From Burkholderia sp. 8Y (GTDB lineage Bacteria; Pseudomonadota; Gammaproteobacteria; Burkholderiales; Burkholderiaceae), in NCBI RefSeq assembly GCF_902506145.1, contig NZ_LR733520.1, forward strand, positions 2,877,044 to 2,941,043: a stretch of 64,000 nucleotides of DNA, written 5' to 3'. Below the pieces are notes generated by a model, which ran no database searches, was not told the DNA's origin, and was given only the letters and a program-made list of their open reading frames with translations. This document shows positions 60,466 through 64,000 of this stretch, one piece after another. Each line of letters begins with the position of its first letter. Position 1 is the first letter of the stretch. The translations under genes were made by a program, and so were the position numbers.

Positions 60466-60932
60466 TCGAAGTCGACGACTGGATAGCAAGCGCGCGACGT
60501 GTCTACGTCGCGCTGCTCGACGACTGGAACCGGCGGGACGCCGTCGCAATGGCCGCGCGCTTCGCCGAGCGAGGCAGCCTCGTCGGTTTCGATGGCAGCA
60601 TGATCGACGGTCGCGCGTGCATCGAGGCGCATCTCGAGCCGATTTTCGCGGAGCATCCGACGCCGCTTTTCGTCGGCAAGGTGCGCGAGGTCCGGCGCAT
60701 TGCGTCCGGGCAGACGCTGCTGCTGCGCGCCGTAGCCGGCATGTGGCCGCGCGGACAACGGGCACTCGATCCGCGCTTCAATGCCGTGCAGACGCTCGTG
60801 CTTTCCCTGCGCGACGGAGCGTACGTGATCGAGATGTTTCAGAACACGCCCGCAGCTTTCCACGGACGGCCGGATGAGGTGGAGAAACTCACGGCCGAAT
60901 TACGCGAATTGGGAGAGCCGCGCGCCGTCTGA
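60462..60932 (+). CDS. NTF2-like (SgcJ/EcaC-type) protein
   Basis: 156 residues with a cone-shaped NTF2-like fold pattern: ARRVYVALLDDWNRRDAVAMAARFAERGSLVGFDGSMIDGRACIEAHLEPIFAEHP, then FNAVQTLVLSLRDGAYVIEMFQNTPAAF. It is coupled to the LysE exporter gene. The ligand or reaction is unknown. Confidence 0.85.
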   Translation: MIEVDDWIASARRVYVALLDDWNRRDAVAMAARFAERGSLVGFDGSMIDGRACIEAHLEPIFAEHPTPLFVGKVREVRRIASGQTLLLRAVAGMWPRGQRALDPRFNAVQTLVLSLRDGAYVIEMFQNTPAAFHGRPDEVEKLTAELRELGEPRAV

Positions 60933-60938
60933 CGACGC

Positions 60939-62327
60939 TTACTTCCCGATACAGAAGCGGCTGAAGATGACGCCGAGCAGATCATCCGACGTGAATTCGC
61001 CGGTGATCGCATTGAGGCTGTCCTGCGCGAGCCGCAATTCTTCGGCAAAGAGATCGAGCACCTGCGATTGCTGGCTGGCGTGCTCCGCGGCGAGCGCAAG
61101 GTGCTCGCGGGCCGCGCGCAGCGCGATCAAGTGCCGTTCGCGCGCCAGGTACACGCTTTCCGCGCCCGCCTGCCAACCGGCAATTTTCAATAGCTCGTCG
61201 CGCAGCAGGGAGATGCCGTCGCCCGTCTTGGCGGAAAGGTTCACTTCCCGCGCATTGCCGTCGCCACCGAGCACGGCGGCGGGCGCGCCAGCGAGATCGG
61301 TTTTGTTCAGCACCCGGACGACCGGCACGCCGTGCGGAAAGCGGGCGGCGATCGACTCGTCGTCCGGCGTCATCCCGGTGCGAGCATCGAGCAAATGGAG
61401 CACGACGTTCGCGCGCTCGATCTCAACCCACGTTCGTTCGATGCCGATGCGCTCCACCTCGTCTTCGGTCTCGCGCAACCCGGCGGTATCGATGATATGC
61501 AGTGGAATGCCCTCGACCTGGATCGTCTGCGCGACCTTGTCGCGCGTGGTGCCCGCAATCGGCGTGACGATCGCCAGTTCCGCGCCGGCGAGCGCATTCA
61601 AAAGCGACGATTTGCCGACGTTCGGCTGCCCCGCCAGCACGACGGACATTCCCTCGCGCAGGAGCGCGCCTTGCCGGGCGTCGGCGAGCACGCGTTCCAG
61701 GCGTTCGCGGATGCGCACGAGCTTGCCGCGAGCGTCGGCGGCTTCCAGGAAGTCGATCTCTTCTTCCGGGAAATCGAGCGTCGCCTCGACGAGCATCCGC
61801 AGCGTGATCACGTCCTCGACGAGCGCGTGAATCTCGCGCGAGAACGCGCCCTCCAGCGAGCGGCCCGCGGAACGCGCCGCGGCCTCGGTACTGGCTTCGA
61901 TCAAATCGGCGACGGCTTCCGCCTGCGCGAGATCGAGCTTGTCGTTGAGAAAAGCGCGGCGCGTGAACTCGCCCGGCTCCGCGAGCCGAAGGCCGAAGTC
62001 GCCGCCCACTTCGATCGCCCGTTGCAGCAGCAGTTGCAGCACGATGGGCCCGCCGTGGCCCTGCAACTCCAGCACGTGTTCGCCCGTGTATGAGTGCGGC
62101 GCGGGAAAGTACAGCGCGATGCCGCGATCGAGCGCCTCGCCGTTGGCGTCGACGAACGGCACGTAGCTGGCGTGGCGAGGCGCGAGCGGCTGGCCGCATA
62201 GCGCGCGCATCGCCTGCTGAGCGGCTGCCTCGCCCGCGCGACCGAACGAAAGCCGCACGACGCCGATGCCGCCGCGCCCCGGCGCGGTAGCGATTGCGAC
62301 GATCGGATCGGTGTCATTGGTCAGCAT
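60939..62327 (-). CDS. mnmE: tRNA modification GTPase MnmE
   Basis: 462 residues, full length. The N-terminal folate-binding domain reads IVAIATAPGRGGIGVVRLSF. A helical domain is interrupted by the G domain with G1 GQPNVGKSSLLN near residue 225, G2 TTRDKV, G3 DTAGLRE and G4 NKTDLAG. The C-terminus ends FCIGK, the conserved cysteine motif. With MnmG it installs the cmnm5 group on U34 of tRNAs. Its partner gene is not in the window. Confidence 0.97.
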   Translation of the reverse strand: MLTNDTDPIVAIATAPGRGGIGVVRLSFGRAGEAAAQQAMRALCGQPLAPRHASYVPFVDANGEALDRGIALYFPAPHSYTGEHVLELQGHGGPIVLQLLLQRAIEVGGDFGLRLAEPGEFTRRAFLNDKLDLAQAEAVADLIEASTEAAARSAGRSLEGAFSREIHALVEDVITLRMLVEATLDFPEEEIDFLEAADARGKLVRIRERLERVLADARQGALLREGMSVVLAGQPNVGKSSLLNALAGAELAIVTPIAGTTRDKVAQTIQVEGIPLHIIDTAGLRETEDEVERIGIERTWVEIERANVVLHLLDARTGMTPDDESIAARFPHGVPVVRVLNKTDLAGAPAAVLGGDGNAREVNLSAKTGDGISLLRDELLKIAGWQAGAESVYLARERHLIALRAAREHLALAAEHASQQSQVLDLFAEELRLAQDSLNAITGEFTSDDLLGVIFSRFCIGK

Positions 62328-62627
62328 GGCGGGGGTCGGGGCGGTGGCGTCGGGGAGCCGGCATTGTATCGCGCGTGTTCTCGCAGCATCCGTTAGGATG
62401 ATTCTTGCATTATCTTAAACAAGATACGATTGCGGTTCGGGCTTTGCGGGCGCGGGACGCGCGCCGAGTTGTCACCGGTGCAGACGCGATACGCATTCTT
62501 GCGTTCATCTCGTTGTCTTTCGGCAAGCAATTGGCTTGCTTGAACAAGTTAAACGTCGCCAGCGGCGCGCCAGATCTAGCGCGACCGGTTGACTTCCAGG
62601 CAGCGATTCCCTTGCACAATCCGATGC
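62328..62627. other. Intergenic between mnmE and the HTH gene
   Basis: 300 nt between divergent genes. Holds both promoters presumably; no specific signal could be fixed by eye. Confidence 0.4.
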
Positions 62628-63044
62628 ATGCCAACACAGCAAGAGAAGGCCGATTTCTCAGAACGGCTCAAATTTTCCATGGCGCGTGCCCCGGAACGGA
62701 TGCGAGGCGCGACCGATCTCGCGAACAAGTTCAATCTGCGCTATCGCGGCGAGCCGGTATCTCCGCAGACTGCGCACAAGTGGCTCACAGGACGCTCGAT
62801 CCCCACAACCGACAAGCTTCAGACGCTCGCCGAGTGGCTGAAAGTCGATCTTCACTGGCTGCATTATGGACCGCCGCCGAGCGGCAGCACGCAGACCACG
62901 CCGAAACCGCTCGCACGCGACGAAAAGTATCCGGCATCGGAGGACACGCTCGAACTTGCGTCGAAGATCGAGGCGCTTTCGCCGCATCATCGGTATTTGC
63001 TCGAGGAGCTCATCGACCAGTTCTATGGGGCGATGAAGCGGTAG
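62628..63044 (+). CDS. Phage-repressor-type HTH transcriptional regulator
   Basis: 138 residues. An N-terminal HTH resembles XRE/CI-like regulators (FSERLKFSMARAPERMRGATDLANKFNLRYRGEPVSPQTAHKWLTGRSIPTTDKLQTLAEWLKV), and a short C-terminal helical part follows. The WLTGRSIPT motif is typical of this Burkholderia family. No phage genes adjoin. The ATG at 62628 is used. Confidence 0.8.
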   Translation: MPTQQEKADFSERLKFSMARAPERMRGATDLANKFNLRYRGEPVSPQTAHKWLTGRSIPTTDKLQTLAEWLKVDLHWLHYGPPPSGSTQTTPKPLARDEKYPASEDTLELASKIEALSPHHRYLLEELIDQFYGAMKR

Positions 63045-63225
63045 GCCCGCACGCTGCAACCAAATTTTTCGATTTGGCTCGCGGGATGTATCTTGCGCCG
63101 TTGAAGAACAGGAAGGCTTGCGCTGCAAGGACTTCCGGCCGGTCCGACTGCGAACGCAGATTCGAATTTGAAGCCGCAAGTTCGAACGCGGAAACGCGGA
63201 CCGGAATGTTTACGACACTATCTGC

Positions 63226-63720
63226 ATGGCGACCAATCGTACAAAACAAGCTTTCGCACGAGGATTATGGCTGCTGGTCGCAGATGTGGCCGACACCATC
63301 CAGCGCGACGTGCCCTATTACAAACAGAACCTCTTCCGCGTCGGACATCCGGATGACCTCGTTTGCGCATTGGAGCATGCGGACCCGCAGGCGAGCGTAA
63401 CCCCTACGACCGTGAAGAATTGGTTCGATGCCAAGACGATGCCGCGAGGAAGGAATCGAAGATCGTTGACCATGCTTTTCGGCCACCGGGGGAAGATGCT
63501 GCTGGACGGCGAAGACATAAAGCCCTACGTCTCGGCCCGGCCGGAGGCGGCCGAAACCTTACCGGCGTTCCGGGGCTATGAGCAGGAGGACGCCTTTCGT
63601 CGGGATATTCGTGAGGCAACGGCAGCCGCGCACCTCGTTCTGGCCAAGCTACGCAGGCTAGATGAACGACTCAGTGACCGTCTTTCTGGCAACGCATCGC
63701 AGCGTAACAACGAGTCGTAA
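63226..63720 (+). CDS. Hypothetical protein with a possible HTH
   Basis: 164 residues. VTPTTVKNWFDAKTMPRGRNRRSLTMLFG in the centre resembles a repressor-type recognition helix followed by a basic wing. The C-terminus is helical (FRRDIREATAAAHLVLAKLRRLDERLSDRL). It may be a DNA-binding protein related in type to the preceding regulator. It ends before a terminator shared with yidC. Confidence 0.6.
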   Translation: MATNRTKQAFARGLWLLVADVADTIQRDVPYYKQNLFRVGHPDDLVCALEHADPQASVTPTTVKNWFDAKTMPRGRNRRSLTMLFGHRGKMLLDGEDIKPYVSARPEAAETLPAFRGYEQEDAFRRDIREATAAAHLVLAKLRRLDERLSDRLSGNASQRNNES

Positions 63721-63788
63721 AAGACGCGGTGCGGTAAGCGACCTGTCGCATCTGCAGGCGCAGTGCGCTCATGCTCATCGCGCACAAC

Positions 63789-63815
63789 AAAACGCCCGGC
63801 AAAGCCGGGCGTTCC
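63789..63815. terminator. Bidirectional terminator before yidC end
   Basis: The 10-bp stem AACGCCCGGC / GCCGGGCGTT with a 3-nt loop lies between convergent genes. On the minus strand it is followed by TTTTG, so it ends yidC transcription ahead of mnmE. Confidence 0.88.
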
Positions 63816-63842
63816 CACATTCAAACCAGCGGACCTAAAACC

Positions 63843-64000
63843 TCAAGCCACCTTCTTCTTCCGCTGTCCCATCATGCGCGTGATGTAGTACTGCTGCGCG
63901 ATCGACAGCACGTTGTTCACCACGTAATACAGCACAAGGCCCGCCGGGAAGAAGAAGAACATAACCGAGAACGCAATCGGCATGAACATCATCATCTTGG
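63843..64000 (-). CDS. yidC: Membrane protein insertase YidC, C-terminal end
   Basis: The last 51 codons of YidC, cut by the window edge. MMMFMPIAFSVMFFFFPAGLVLYYVVNN and LSIAQQYYITRMMG are the conserved final helix and tail of the 60 kDa insertase, ending in a lysine-rich C-terminus. It inserts inner-membrane proteins with or without SecYEG. Confidence 0.95.
   Translation of the reverse strand, partial: KMMMFMPIAFSVMFFFFPAGLVLYYVVNNVLSIAQQYYITRMMGQRKKKVA

Overview
The window looks like a chromosome segment of a Burkholderiaceae beta-proteobacterium (Paraburkholderia/Caballeronia-like). Reasons: high-GC core codon use, a coxLMDEGF-type molybdenum hydroxylase cluster, a Burkholderia-type short H-NS protein with a C-terminal TWSGRGKPP motif, the rsmI / yraN / diaA / BON-lipoprotein neighbourhood, and mnmE and yidC at the right end. 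The genus is an inference from gene content.

Layout. (1) 1-22,479 is core chromosome: an aerobic CO-dehydrogenase-like operon (coxL partial, M, D, E, G, F), a Fur-box-controlled PepSY membrane protein, srkA, two MFS transporters, a dienelactone hydrolase, a LivK-type periplasmic binding protein, a HugZ-like protein, an H-NS protein, a CDF metal exporter, an Lrp regulator, an exonuclease/metallo-hydrolase pair, rlpA, rsmI divergent from yraN-diaA-BON lipoprotein, and a small cytochrome c. (2) 22,480-22,555 is tRNA-Ala(CGC). (3) About 22,542-57,818 is a roughly 35 kb integrated element with a tyrosine integrase beside the tRNA. GGGGTAAC-type arm sites lie at both ends, and an imperfect copy of the tRNA 3' end marks the right edge. 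(4) 57,820-64,000 is core again: VOC protein, yaeQ, a secreted small protein, a LysE exporter, an NTF2-like protein, mnmE, two DNA-binding-like genes and the end of yidC.

The element has a phage-satellite-like left arm: integrase, a stand-alone integrase arm-domain protein, an AlpA-like HTH protein, a replication protein carrying iteron-like repeats in its own coding sequence, DnaB helicase, a truncated Rha, and a terminase-small-like HTH protein. I see no large terminase, portal, capsid or tail gene. In their place is conflict-type cargo: a HEPN protein, a serine resolvase, a four-gene operon around a GHKL ATPase (33,649-37,344), a two-gene operon of a double-HxK phospholipase-D-like protein and a 525-residue partner (41,581-45,632), and a CCNGG-type restriction-modification set (MvaI/BcnI-like endonuclease, Vsr, cytosine methyltransferase). 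Two IS21-family elements (one wrecked, one with an inactivated istA), an IS5 fragment and a gutted large serine recombinase show repeated insertion in the middle of the island.

The best candidates for an undescribed system are the GHKL four-gene operon, which has a palindromic operator-like site upstream, and the PLD two-gene operon. No function is proved by sequence alone.
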